Below, piece after piece: positions 1-10,328 of a stretch of 64,000 nucleotides of DNA (positions within the stretch are counted from its first letter, which is position 1; every line of letters starts with the position of its first letter). The position numbers and the translations under genes are program-made. The stretch is from Lampris incognitus (lineage: Eukaryota > Chordata > Actinopteri > Lampriformes > Lampridae). The DNA lies in assembly GCF_029633865.1 (NCBI RefSeq), contig NC_079217.1, forward strand, positions 39,399,334 through 39,463,333. Reading direction: 5' to 3'. The notes under the pieces are model-generated. The model was not told the DNA's origin. It worked only from the letters and a program-made list of their open reading frames with translations, and did not search any database.

Positions 1-1971
1 GCGCTCAGGGAATTCATCGGGAAGGTGACATTCTACCACCGCTTCATTCCCCAAGCCGCCTTTATCATCCGGCCACTGTACGAGGCGCTGAAAGGCAAGT
101 CCCCCAACCAGGCGGTCAACTGGACAGCAGAGCGGGACCGTGCGTTCACCGAGACTAAAGCTGCGCTCTCCCAGGCTACCCTGCTAGCGCATCCTTCACC
201 TACAGCGCCTATTTCCATAACCACGGATGCATCGGACTATGCTGTTGGTGCGGTTCACGAGCAGTGGGTGGGGGGGGGCTTGGCAGCCTTTGGCCTTTTT
301 CAGTCGCCAGCTTACACCCCGAGAGCGCAAGTATAGTACTTTTGACAGGGAACTCCTCGGTCTCTGGCTCGCCGTCCGGCATTTCCAGTTCCTGCTAGAG
401 GGCCGCGAGTTTACTGCGTACGTGGACCACAAGCCCCTCACGTTTGCCATGTCCAAGACGGCCGAGCCATGGTCCGCTCGCCAGCAGCGACAACTCTCCT
501 ACATTTCGGAATTCACTACTGACATCCAGCACGTCGCTGGTAAGTCTAACCAGGTAGCTGACTGCCTCTCTAGGGCAGTGATTGGAGCGGTCCACCTAGG
601 CCTGGACTATGCACAGATGGCCGCTGACCAGGCCACGGACCCGAGCATCGTCCGTCTCCGTACCTCCGACACGGGGCTCCGCCTGCAGGACGTTCCTTTC
701 AGCGACACAGGTGTCACCCTCCTGTGTGAGGTCTCCACAGGACAGCCCAGGCCCATCGTCCCAGACAGCTGGAGACACCCCGTGTTTGAAGCTGTGCACG
801 GCCTCTCTCATCCAGGCGGTAAGTCATCCGTGCGCCTGACCTCTACTAAGTTTGTGTGGGGGGGGGGCTTAAGAGAGATGTGAAAGCGTGGGCCGACTCG
901 TGTGTTGCCTGTCAGCGGGCTAAGATACACCGCCACATTAAGGCGCCCCTGGAACGCTTCACAGTGCCGAAGAGATGATTTGACCATGTCCACGTCGACC
1001 TGGTTGGTCCCCTACCCCCCTCCCATGGGTTCACCTACCTCTTCACTGTGGTGGACAGGACTACGCGCTGGCCTGAAGCTGTTCCCCTGGCATCCACGAC
1101 ATCTGCTGATGTGGCTCGGGCTTTTATTGGGTCGTGGGTCTCACGTTTCGGTACGCCTTCCGACCTTTCATCTGACCGCGGGCCACAGTTTACCTCAGAG
1201 CTATGGAGTGCTGTGGGTGAGGCTCTGGGCGTCAAGCTTCACCGCACTACCGCCTACCACCCTCAAGCGAACGGCCTATGTGAGCGCTTCCACCGGTCCA
1301 TGAAGGCTGCGCTTCGGGCTACTCTCAAGGACTGCAACTGGGTCGACAAGCTCCCATGGGTCATGCTGGGCCTGCGGACCGCCCCGAAGGAAGACCTACA
1401 AGCCTCCTCTGCGGAGCTGGTGTACGGCACGCTGCTGCGAGTCCCAGGCAATTTCATGCCCAACGCAACGCGTCCCTGGTCAGCTGTGGACCAACGAGCC
1501 TCCTTGCTGGACGGGGTCAGAGCTTTCACACCCGTCCCTACCGCCCTACACGGCGCTCCGGTGTCCCAGGTGCCCCCAGGTCTGCAGTCAGCGGACTACG
1601 TGTTCATCCGTCACGATGCACACCGCCCCCCTCTGCAACCCCCTTATGACGGCCCCTTCCGCGTCCTGGAACGGGGAACTAAGCACCTGGTGGTGGATTT
1701 TGGGGGCACAGCCGAGCATGTTTCAGTGGACCAAGTTAAACCCGCACACCTGGACTTGACGCAGCCGTTGGAGTTAGCCCAACCTCCTCGTCGCGGTCGT
1801 CCCCCGGCTCCGCCTCCTCCCCCCGTGGAGGCCCACGCTGCCTCTTCTGCTCCTCAGGCCGACGTCCACAGGCCCGCGTCAATGCCTCCCAGAGATACTC
1901 CGGCCCCTGTTACCCGGAGCCGCCGCGGACGGCCTGTCGTCCCCCCGCGCCTGCCTGACTTCGATTACTAG
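1..1971 (+). pseudogene. Ty3/gypsy retrotransposon pol, 3' part (RT end, RNase H, integrase), disrupted
   Basis: Decayed polyprotein of a Ty3/gypsy LTR retrotransposon; the 5' part lies outside the window. Frame 1 (from base 1) reads the end of reverse transcriptase and the start of RNase H, including TTDASDYAVGAV. The frame changes at a run of nine G (270-278), after which RNase H continues with FSRQLTPRERKYSTFDREL and YVDHKPL. A second change falls in a run of ten G (858-867). The integrase follows in frame 1: an HHCC-type zinc motif ending CVACQ, then catalytic D in VHVDLVGPLP, D in LSSDRGPQF and E in NGLCERFHRSMK, then a GPF-type C-terminal segment (PPYDGPFRVLE) and a proline-rich tail to a TAG at 1969. 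A TGA at 976-978 interrupts the integrase. Family assignment is secure. The copy as read is not coding-competent, although both frameshifts lie in homopolymers and could be sequence errors. Confidence 0.9.
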
Positions 1972-1992
1972 GGCGAATTCTGGGGGGGCTCA

Positions 1993-2233
1993 TGTGGTGG
2001 ACACGTATTGGGGATAGAATTCACCCCAGGAACTAAGGGTTAAGTCATGGTTGCCCTGGCAGGTTAATGCAGGGTTAAGTCATGGTTGTTCAGCCAGTTT
2101 TCTGATTATTCTTGCCGCCTCCGCTCAGTCGAGCTGTGGTTTTGTTGTCTCTCTGATTTACCATTGATTAAAGAAAGTTGCCTACACGGCTAAAGTGTGA
2201 ACCTACGGTCTTCTCCGTTCCTTCGGCTCTACA
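1993..2233 (+). repeat. Probable 3' LTR of the gypsy element
   Basis: A G-rich purine tract (around 1981-1988) precedes a TG at 1993, where a polypurine primer and LTR start are expected just after pol. The segment runs to a terminal CA at 2232-2233 (TGTGGTGGACAC...CTCTACA), about 241 bp, and contains an ATTAAA-type poly(A) signal at 2167-2172. The partner 5' LTR is outside the window, so the boundaries are inferred from TG/CA ends and position only. Confidence 0.6.
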
Positions 2234-2364
2234 GTTGCATTATTAAGGCTAGCGAATGTCGGTAAACAGCGTGACGTAGTGCTCTAACAGCAGGGGTCCC
2301 GAACCACTGGGGCCACGGACAGACACCTGGCCGCAAAGCATTTGCTACCGGGCCGCAAGGAATA

Positions 2365-2694
2365 GCCATCCATTTTCCGAACCGCTGATCCTGCTCTCAG
2401 GGTCGCGGGAGCCTATCCCAGCAGTCATTGGAGAGACACCCTGGACAGGTCGCCAGACTATCACACAGGGCCGACACACACTCACATTCATACCTAGGGT
2501 CAATTTAATACGGCCAATTCACCTGACCTACACGTGGGAGGAAACCGGAGCCCCCGAAGGCAACCCGCGCAGACAAGGGGAGAACATGCTAACTCCACAC
2601 AGGACGACCCCCAAGGTTGGACTACCCCGGGGCTCGAACCCAGGACCTTCTTGCTGTGAGGTGACCGTGCTAACCACTGCGCCACCGTGTCGCC
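2365..2694 (-). repeat. SINE-A: tRNA-derived SINE, near full length
   Basis: On the minus strand the element starts with a tRNA-like promoter head containing an A-box-like TGGCGCAGTGGTTAGC and a B-box-like GGTTCGAGCCC. A body ending toward AAAATGGATGG follows. It is flanked by a perfect 13-bp direct repeat, GCCGCAAGGAATA, at 2352-2364 and 2695-2707, the expected target-site duplication of LINE-mobilised retroposition. It interrupts the hAT remnant. Related copies lie near 7803-8095, 8205-8586 and 33863-34095. The family name is not assigned. Confidence 0.8.
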
Positions 2695-2905
2695 GCCGCA
2701 AGGAATATGATACACAATATTCAGATAAAAACCCGACCAGCGGCTGGACCGCGTAATGCTACAGGGCTTTTAATTTGAAACGGATACTTGACGTGTGTAC
2801 AATGATGTAATTTTATCAAACATTCACGTGTTATTCGGCAAACCAATGGTAACTGACGTCATAACAGACGCACTCAATCAACACGCTAGCAGCTAGTTAG
2901 CTACC

Positions 2906-3480
2906 ATGAGTACCGGTAAAAAGAAAAAAAAGTCGCTTGAGAGTTTCTTCAGAAGAGGTAGGGAAGATAAAAGGTCTAATGACGACGATAACAGCAACAA
3001 CACCAAAAAGTCTCCTTCAGGAGGAAATACGACGAGTCGTACCTAAAATACGGCTTTATTGCGACCGGTGACTCGCATGCTCCGAGTCCCCTGTGTGTGA
3101 TATGTGGAGACAAGCTGTCTAATGAGGCAATGAAGCCCTCAGAACTGCTTCGGCACCTTGAGTCCAAGCACCCCGCACTTAAAGACAAACCCGTGCAGTT
3201 CTCTGAGCGAGAACAACGCGAGCCAGCGGGACAGAAGCGCGTGATGAGAGCCGCCACCTCTGCACATGCTGCTGCTCTGAGAGCGTCGTACTTGGTGGCT
3301 AGCCGTGTTGCTAAGGCTAAGCAGCCTTTCACACTATCGGCGAAGAATCGATTCTGCCTGCTGCCAAGGGCATGTGCCGTGAACTGTTGGAGGAAGCTGC
3401 AGCTAACAAGGTGGCAAAGGTTCCTCTTTCAGCTACCAAAGGAGAATTGATGAAATTAGTGAGTTGCAATATTATGTTAA
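2906..3480 (+). pseudogene. Decayed BED zinc-finger hAT transposase N-terminus (ZBED-like)
   Basis: An ATG at 2906 opens a lysine-rich N-terminus (MSTGKKKKKSLESFF). A frame change near 3015 leads into KYDESYLKYGF and then a BED-type finger: CVIC (C-x2-C) and HLESKH (H-x4-H) around LSNEAMKPSELLRHL. Another frame change near 3340 restores GMCRELLEEAA and SATKGELMKL, typical of the region after the finger in ZBED/Buster-like hAT proteins. Nothing of the DDE catalytic core or dimerisation domain is present. It is a broken transposon fragment, not a domesticated gene, because the frame is lost at least twice. Confidence 0.65.
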
Positions 3481-3639
3481 TGCGAGGAAAATATGCGCTG
3501 CGTTTAATATCCAAACGTTACTTTAAATGTTATGATACCATTGACTTATAAGCCTAACCTATATTCCGGTCGTTATTAACCCACCCCACCCCTCCCCCGG
3601 TCCGCCAGAATATTGTCAGCAGGTTGGGGACCTCTACAG

Positions 3640-4202
3640 CAGTGTTTCTCAACCGGGGGTCCGCGGACCCCTAGTGGTCCGTGGTATAATTGAAAGTGGT
3701 CCGTGAAAATAAAATATCTTTAAAAAAAGATCCTATGACATTTATAGAAATAGGATTATTTTACTCAAATGTGACTGAGACCTTTATCTACCTAAACTAT
3801 AAAGGGTAACAGGACTTTTTTCTCTAATTACATCTGTTTCACAAGTGTAATTTATTGTATTTTAATAAGAGATCTCGCTCCCGTTTGCATTGTTAAAAGT
3901 TACTGCATAAAAATTCTGTTGTTACATATATCTGAAAGTTACTGAATACATATTCTGTTTTGTTACATATATCTGAAAGTTACTGCATAAGAATTCTTTT
4001 TTGTTAGCTATATCTAAGTTACAACTGAAAGCTCTTATTTTTGCCCCAAAGAGTGAATAAATGCTATAATGCAATTTAAAATGCAGTTTCTACTGTTTCT
4101 ATCAAATTGCAACCCCCCTCCCCCAAGATCAGGTGGAGGGGTCCTCAGGGTAGATCAAAATACGCAGGGGGTCCAGGACCCCAAAAAGGTTGAGAACCAC
4201 TG
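3640..4202. mobile_element. Non-autonomous hAT element (MITE), 563 bp, 8-bp TSD
   Basis: The termini are inverted: CAGTGTTTCTCAACC on the left and, read from the right end inward, CAGTGGTTCTCAACC. Perfect 8-bp direct repeats CTCTACAG flank it at 3632-3639 and 4203-4210, the target duplication length of hAT transposases. The interior is AT-rich, contains two near-identical stretches (ACATATATCTGAAAGTTACTG at about 3925 and 3966) and has no coding capacity. Confidence 0.85.
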
Positions 4203-4210
4203 CTCTACAG

Positions 4211-5013
4211 GATCCTGTGTGAGCCACGCCCCTCCACACTGCACCATTCACAGAGTACCAAGCTAGTGAAGGAGGACAAAATACTGTCTCCGCCATTGAA
4301 ACTGTTAAAGACATTCCTTATTACGCTCTTTACAATGCTTTATCCTACTGGACTGAGTGTTTTATGAGAAAAAATTAATGAGGAAATATAATTTAGTACC
4401 AATGAAACCTATTTTCCAGCTTAAACTCACCTCCAAGTCCTCAAGTCTGTGTCACTGGAATGAAGAGGGACACACAAAAAAGGAAAAAAAAGTGTGCGTG
4501 TATATATATATATGTATGAGAGAGAGAGAGAGGGAGAGAAGAGAGGTGGGGGTGGAAAGATTGAACTGGAGAGTGAGTGAATTGAAAGTGGGCAGACTGA
4601 TAGAAGCACCTGTGTGACAGCATCTAAGGTGCTGTGCCAATGCCGCAGGGCCCGATGACATCCCTCCTGTCATCCCTCGCTTTTCTCATTCCTCCATTCT
4701 TCCTCCCACCCATTCAAACTACTCCATCTCTCTCTCGCGCTCTCTCGCTCTCTCTTGCATGCAGATGTTTGCTAAAGTGGTTGCGTGAGCTTTTCCTCTC
4801 CTCTCCTTTTCTGTCATTTATTTTCTTTTCAGCTGCAAGACAGGAACGTGAGCTGGTTGGGGTGGGGGATGAGAGATGGGGAGGGGGGCTTAAAGAGGAA
4901 TATGGTCTCTAGGTGGGATGAAGGAAGGAGAGGAGTGAAATATTTGCCTTTTTCAAAGAATGTCACACATGTGTTTACACTTTATGCCCACTCTCTGTAA
5001 ATAGTTTCTCCTG

Positions 5014-5015
<2 letters not shown>
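4211..5015. other. Intergenic, no gene recognised
   Basis: Holds an A-rich/TATA stretch, short (GA)n at 4517-4545, and pyrimidine-rich tracts around 4730-4810. I see no conserved coding or RNA signal. Confidence 0.5.
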
Positions 5016-5071
<56 letters not shown>

Positions 5072-5120
5072 CTGTGCGTGCGTGCGTGCATGTATTCCTG
5101 TGAACTTGCATGAAAGTACA

Positions 5121-5216
<96 letters not shown>
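5016..5216. repeat. Two long (TG)n microsatellites
   Basis: Uninterrupted TG dinucleotides run at 5016-5068 and 5123-5216, separated by about 54 bp of GTGC-rich sequence. Cys-Val and Thr-His ORFs read through them are artefacts. Confidence 0.97.
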
Positions 5217-5217
<1 letters not shown>

Positions 5218-6338
5218 CGTACGTGAGAAAGAGAAAATCCAGGGACCAAATCCACACTTTGATCTCCTCTTCTTTTCCTTGTTGGACAAATATGTGGAAT
5301 CAGGAGGAAGAAAGAGACCGTGGATGGACACGCACAGCCACCCATATGTATATTGGAGCTACCATTTTTTTCAATACTGTTATTACAACAACACTTTAAA
5401 GATTCATGAGGGACATTTGGAGACTGGGGCAATTTGGTCACCCTGTACAGTCTATTAGAGACAACACAACAACAAAGGACGCCGGCCTGGCGCTCACTTT
5501 AATGTTTCCTTCAGGCCAAGTCCACTGGCCACAGGCTTCCTTTTCAGAGGCTGTAAACAATGAAGTCCAACACACCGGACAGGAGGAACCTGTGCCTTCC
5601 AGTAACACACACACACATTTACACACCTGCACATTTGCTTCTCTATTAAAGCATGCCAGCCTGTAGATATGCGTGTCCTCATTGGGTTTAGTACAGTATG
5701 CATATAATGTTATTTGTGTGAAGGTCACATCTTCAATATCATGTCGTTTAACCTATGTATACCTATGAAGATTTGTTGTTCTTGCACCTGTCGTTTTAGC
5801 TATTAATGTTGTAGTAGCTGTTGGTAAAGGTTGTTCAATCATATCTACTAGCTAGCCAGGACAATATTGCTTCTTCTCTGGTCTGCTGTAATCTACCTTT
5901 TTCTTCCACATTTGGCCTCCACACTGAGGATGCAATTAAAGATTAATATGCAAATCAGTTTCCCTGGAGGGTCCTGGTCCCGACCATTACCACTGACTTC
6001 AACAATTACTAAACAGTTCATAATTTGGATATTCGTGTGTTAGTCTAAACACTTATATGCACCAGTCATGTAAAGTATCAAAAAGGACATGGGCTTGTGT
6101 ATACATCTGTAGGATTTAACTTTAACATTTGGCAAATATTTGTCTGATAGTGTTAAGCAGCAGCTGTGTACCGGCAGGCAGCTGATGTTTTTAGAAAGAA
6201 AGAAAGCCACTTTATTTTTGTCAGCATACATGCAACCCAGCTGAACAAATGGGATAAAATAGAAATGAATAAAGTTATAAACAATTAAGTTATTAACTTA
6301 ACTTCTAAGTTAATACCTTTATTTCTGATACTTTACTG
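5217..6338. other. Intergenic, no gene recognised
   Basis: About 1.1 kb of AT-rich unique-looking sequence with no ORF resembling a known protein. A short GAAA run occurs near 6195. Confidence 0.5.
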
Positions 6339-7797
6339 TGTCACCCATTCCCACCCCTTAGTAAATCAACCGGAAGTTTACGGCGAAGTTATAACCGGAA
6401 GTTTGCAGTGCGCTTTTCGAGCGCAAGGGTTTTCTTGGCGCAGAAGGAGAGTTCCTTCGAGGTGAGTCCCGACGTTGAGCCACAAGTAAGTTGCCTAGTT
6501 TGCACCCCTGAATCGACGGAAGTGCCGTTCATCGTAATAGTTGCACGTCAAATGCCTCGGTAAGCTAAAGCTAGCTTCCCGGTTACATTTTGTTGGGTTT
6601 GTTGTTAGCAAAGAAGCTACTTCCTTGCCAAGCCGTTCTCGCATTTTACTGTGATTTTGTGAATGTCTTAAGTGTTTGAAGGGAAACGCTTTTGATGTTT
6701 AAAGAATAAGTTTCATAGTAATATTCGCCATGTTACTAAAAAGAGGGAAGAAACCCGGGAATTTCATGTAATAGGGAGACCATTACTCACGTTGTTAGAT
6801 TAAATGGTTTGTGAGGCAGTTTTTTTATATATAAGAAATGGTGAACTACGAACTTTAGTTTTACTGTTACTGCTAAAAGCAATTCTAAAACTTATTGTGC
6901 TTGCTCAAATTGGTGAAATAGGTACTGTGTTTCTACAGAAAATTACAATTTTGGTTTTACTGAAAGAAAGGTTTGTAGGTTCAATGTTAATGTTCAAGAA
7001 GTGTTTATTTCTGATTGAAATATTGATTAAGCTGATGCAGTTTAAGTCTAATTTCATGTTGATATTTGTATCGTGTCAAAACATGCTAAGCATATATTTG
7101 GTTAGAACAAAATAATTCTAAAATTTGGAATTTGAACTAGAGAATCATTTTCAATATGCAAACTATTTGCACTTTGCAGAGCTTAGTTGATTTTATGATC
7201 TGGTGTGATGTTGTACAACAAAAGAGAATCATAAGAGAAACAGGAGGGAGATTAGGCATAAAGAACATAACAGAGACTATAAGCCTGTTTATAAATGCAG
7301 GTCAGGTCTTTCATTGAGTGAGAAGATCCGTGAGGACGAGCCAGAGATTCCAGTAGATGGTGAGCCACCCAGCTTGAGTCCCAGGAACCAGGATCTACAT
7401 TGCCACTGACATGGTGGATGAACTGTCTGCTCTGTGGTAGGATTGTGCCAGTCACATAACTGGTGCCAACTCGAACACAAGTATAAAGAGTGCACTTTTG
7501 ATTTACCGGACTCTTGACAGATTAGACCAACATTGATCTGAACTCAACAAGGTTGACTTTGACCAGACATTGACTTAGAAATCACTCGAACAGGTGGAGA
7601 AATTTCAAACAAGGACATTGATACCACCAAGGACAATTTTCTTTTGGGCCTCGTTTATTATTTTTCATATTAATGTAAATGTGTTTCATGTGCATTATTT
7701 TCTATATGCAAACTAAAGTTGCAAGTTACTAAATTCACTTGTGTTGTGGTTATTGCGCTACACTTAGAGAGACGTGTTTACTCAGGAGTGGGTTACA
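6339..7797 (+). mobile_element. Candidate solo LTR (low confidence)
   Basis: The segment begins TGTCACCC and ends GGGTTACA, a near-perfect short inverted TG...CA pair as in LTRs. It is flanked by TACTG and TACAG, a possible 5-bp target duplication with one mismatch. Near its left end are two CCGGAAGT motifs (ETS-factor type), and splice-donor-like GAGGTGAGT and GGTAAGC follow. This would fit the promoter and leader of a retroelement but also the CpG-containing promoter of an untranslated transcript. No pol or gag lies beside it. Confidence 0.3.
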
Positions 7798-7802
7798 TAC
7801 AG

Positions 7803-8095
7803 GTTACAGTGAATGTATTCTCTGCATTTAATCCATCCTATTGTATAGGAGCATTGGGCAGCTGCAGCACCCAGGGACCAACTCCAGTTCTTCTTTCCAT
7901 TGCCTTGCTCAGCGACACAGACAGGAGAATTAACCCTAACATGCATGTCTTTATGATGGTTGGAAGAAACCCATGCAGACATGGGGAGAACATACAAACT
8001 CCATAGAGAAAGAACATGGGACGGCCTGGGGTTCGAACCCAGGACCTTCTTGCTGTGAGGCAACAGTGCTAAACACTGGACTACCATGCTGCCCT
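7803..8095 (-). repeat. SINE-A variant with a different body
   Basis: The minus-strand tRNA-like head (GCAGCATGGTAGTCC... with B-box GGTTCGAACCC) and the segment read here as CATGGGGAGAACAT match SINE-A. The 3' body (about 7803-7925) is unlike the body of the 2365-2694 copy, so the two share a head but not a tail. It lies directly beside the candidate LTR end. Confidence 0.65.
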
Positions 8096-8204
8096 AGTTT
8101 TGTGGAAAAGGTTGCCAATAATAATAGTTACACCTAAACGAGGTGTTGTTTTGACCACTGAATAGCAACATTTGTTGATTTTTAGTTATTATATTATTAT
8201 CATG

Positions 8205-8586
8205 GACTGTAGGAGGAAACCAGAGCCCCCAGAGGAAACCCACGCAGACACGGGGAGAACATGCAAACTCCACGCAGAGGATGACCCGAGACAACCCCTA
8301 AGGTTGGACTACCCCAGGGCTCGAACCCAGGACCTTCTTGCTGTGAGGCAACCGCGCTAACCACTGTCCCACAGTCCAAAGACATGTAGATCAGGTGAAT
8401 CGGTATTACTAAATTGTCCCTAGGTATGAATATGTATGTTTGTGTGTGTCGGCCCTGTGCTGAACTGGCGGCCTATCCAGGGTGTCTCCCTGCCTGCTGC
8501 CCAATGACTGCTGGGATAGGTTCCAGCATCTCCGCGACCCTTAGAGCAGGATAAGCAGTTCAGATAATGGATGGATGGATGGATGT
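8205..8586. repeat. SINE-A head (minus) joined to SINE-A body (plus), inverted arrangement
   Basis: At 8205-8370 a minus-strand SINE-A head is present (AACATGCAAACTCCACGCAG, then ACCTTCTTGCTGTGAGG). From about 8360 a plus-strand copy of the tail begins (AGTCCAAAGACATGTAGATC) and runs to a (GGAT)n end at 8569-8583. The two parts are in opposite orientation, so this is not one simple insertion. Confidence 0.6.
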
Positions 8587-8670
8587 TTGACTAACCAAAA
8601 GCCTGCAATTTCATTTATTTATCTCTTTACTTTTTACTTCATTTATTCATTTTTATTGTCTGTAGCCATG

Positions 8671-8880
8671 CTGGGTATATTGGGAGAAGGATACTAAATA
8701 TGGAGCTGCCAGGGAAGAGGAAAAGAGGAAGGCCAAAGAGGAGGTTTATGGATGCGGTGAGGGAAGACATGCAGGTGGCTGGTGTGACAGAGGAAGATGC
8801 AGAAGACAGGAAGAAATGGAAACGGATGATCCACTGTGGTGACACCTAACAGGAGCAGCCAAAAGTAGAAGTAGTAGTAA
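8671..8880 (+). mobile_element. 5'-truncated LINE insertion with 16-bp TSD
   Basis: The segment encodes the extreme C-terminus of a non-LTR retrotransposon polyprotein: LPGKRKRGRPKRRFMDAVRE, then VTEEDAEDRKKWKRMIHCGDT to a stop, and a 3' tail CAGGAGCAGCCAAAAGTAG with AGTAGTAGTA. It is bounded by the perfect direct repeat ATTGTCTGTAGCCATG at 8655-8670 and 8881-8896, so this is one complete target-primed insertion that was truncated at its 5' end. Clade not assigned. Confidence 0.8.
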
Positions 8881-8981
8881 ATTGTCTGTAGCCATGGGAC
8901 TATCCCAACAGTCAGACTTTTCAATCCTTCACGCACAGTTTGGTCTTGTTCCTGCTTAAGGTTTCTCTCTACACACACATA

Positions 8982-10201
8982 CACTCACTGGCCACTTTAT
9001 TAGGTACACCTTGCTAGTACCGGGTTGGACCCCCTTTTGCCTTCAGAACTGCCTTAATCCTTCGTGGCATAGATTCAACAAGGTACTGGAAACATTCCTC
9101 AGAGAGTTTGGTCCATATTGACATGATAGCATCACGCAGTTGCTGCAGATTTGTCGGCTGCACATCCATGATGCGAATCTCCCGGTCCACCACATCCCAA
9201 AGGTGCTCTATTGGATTGAGATCTGGTGACTGTGGAGGCCATTTGAGTATGGTGAACTCATTGTCATGTTCAAGAAACCAGTCTGAGATGATTCGAGCTT
9301 TATGACATGGCACGTTATCCTGCTGGAAGTAGCCATCAGAAGATGGGAACACTGTGGTCATAAAGGGATGGACATGGTCAGCAACAATACTCAGGTAGGC
9401 TGTGGCATTGACACGATGCTCAATTGGTACTAAGGGGCCCAAAGTGTGCCAAGAAAATATCCCCCACACCATTACACCACCACCACCAGCCTGAACCGTT
9501 GATACAAGGCAGGATGGATCCATGCTTTCATGTTGTTGACGCCAAATTCTGACCCTACCATCCGAATGTCGCAGCAGAAATCGAGACTCATCAGACCAGG
9601 CAACGTTTTTCCAATCTTCTATTGTCCAATTTTGGTGAGCCTGTGTGAATTGTAGCCTCAGTTTCCTGTTCTTAGCTGACAGGAGTGGCACCCGGTGTGG
9701 TCTTCTGCTGCTGTAGCCCATCTGCCTCAAGGTTCGACGTGTTGTGCGTTCAGAGATGCTCTTCTGCATGCCTCGGTTGTAATGAGTGGTTATTTGAGTT
9801 ACTGTTGCCTTTCTATCAGCTCGAACCAGTCTGGCCATTCTCCTCTGACCTCTGGCATCAACAAGGCATTTTTGCCCACAGAACTGCCGCTCACTGGATA
9901 TTTTCTCTTTTTCGGACCATTCTCTGTAAACCCTAGAGATGGTTGTGCGTGAAAATCCCAGTAGATCAGCATTTTCTGAAATACTCAGACCAGCCCGTCT
10001 GGCACCAACAACCATGCCACGTTCAAAGTCACTTAAATCACCTTTCTTCCCCATTCTGATGCTCGGTTTGAACTGCAGCAGATCGTCTTGACCATGTCTA
10101 CATGCCTAAATGCATCGAGTTGCTGCCATGTGATTGGCTGATTAGAAATATGCGTTAACGAGCAGTTGGACAGGTGTGCCTAATAAAGTGGCCGGTGAGT
10201 G
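8982..10201 (-). mobile_element. Tc1/mariner-family DNA transposon, structurally complete
   Basis: Terminal inverted repeats of about 30 bp (CACTCACTGGCCACTTTATT on the left; CACTCACCGGCCACTTTATT read inward from the right) differ at few sites. TA dinucleotides flank both ends at 8980-8981 and 10202-10203, the Tc1/mariner target. Length is 1220 bp, normal for the family. An uninterrupted transposase ORF occupies the minus strand. Well-preserved ends plus an open ORF suggest a young copy. Confidence 0.93.
9014..10054 (-). CDS. Tc1-like transposase, 346 aa, full-length ORF
   Basis: A DDE transposase that would bind the terminal inverted repeats and catalyse cut-and-paste movement in the nucleus. 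The first ~110 residues form the bipartite helix-turn-helix DNA-binding region ([16 protein letters not shown] near 31-46). The catalytic acidic residues fit the DDE pattern: D155 in WSDESRF, D246 in FQQDNVPCH and E283 in [12 protein letters not shown]. The D246-E283 spacing is 36 residues, not the 34 of classic Tc1, so it resembles the DD36E group (reported as Incomer); this subgrouping is inference. There is no frameshift or internal stop. The start is the first ATG of the ORF ([13 protein letters not shown]), and the stop lies just inside the right-hand (low-coordinate) repeat. The sequence cannot tell whether it is transcribed or active. Confidence 0.93.
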   Translation of the reverse strand: MGKKGDLSDFERGMVVGARRAGLSISENADLLGFSRTTISRVYREWSEKEKISSERQFCGQKCLVDARGQRRMARLVRADRKATVTQITTHYNRGMQKSISERTTRRTLRQMGYSSRRPHRVPLLSAKNRKLRLQFTQAHQNWTIEDWKNVAWSDESRFLLRHSDGRVRIWRQQHESMDPSCLVSTVQAGGGGVMVWGIFSWHTLGPLVPIEHRVNATAYLSIVADHVHPFMTTVFPSSDGYFQQDNVPCHKARIISDWFLEHDNEFTILKWPPQSPDLNPIEHLWDVVDREIRIMDVQPTNLQQLRDAIMSIWTKLSEECFQYLVESMPRRIKAVLKAKGGPTRY

Positions 10202-10326
10202 TATATACACACACACAAACGTGTGCATATGGGGAAAGGTTAATTGGGCACAAATGTTCTACAGTGTTGACCTGGACTTTCTTTGTGTGTTCTACTCCTG
10301 ACAAACTCAGTACCACTGTAACCTGT

Positions 10327-10328
<2 letters not shown>

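Larger units (their letters stand above)
2291..3639 (+). mobile_element. hAT-superfamily element remnant with BED-finger transposase N-terminus
   Basis: The left end begins CAGGGGTCCCGAACC at about 2291 and the right end reads GGTTGGGGACC near 3624-3634, an imperfect inverted repeat of the kind found at vertebrate hAT termini. Inside are remains of a ZBED-like transposase N-terminus. A SINE is inserted at 2365-2694 and a hAT MITE abuts the right end. The exact right edge and its target duplication could not be fixed. Confidence 0.55.

Noticed and set aside
4953..5458. Long Thr-His and Cys-Val ORFs around 5.0-5.4 kb
   Set aside because: They are translations of (TG)n/(CA)n microsatellites. 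The same artefact recurs at 14.2, 15.0, 15.5, 24.6, 31.4, 48.8, 49.1 kb and elsewhere.
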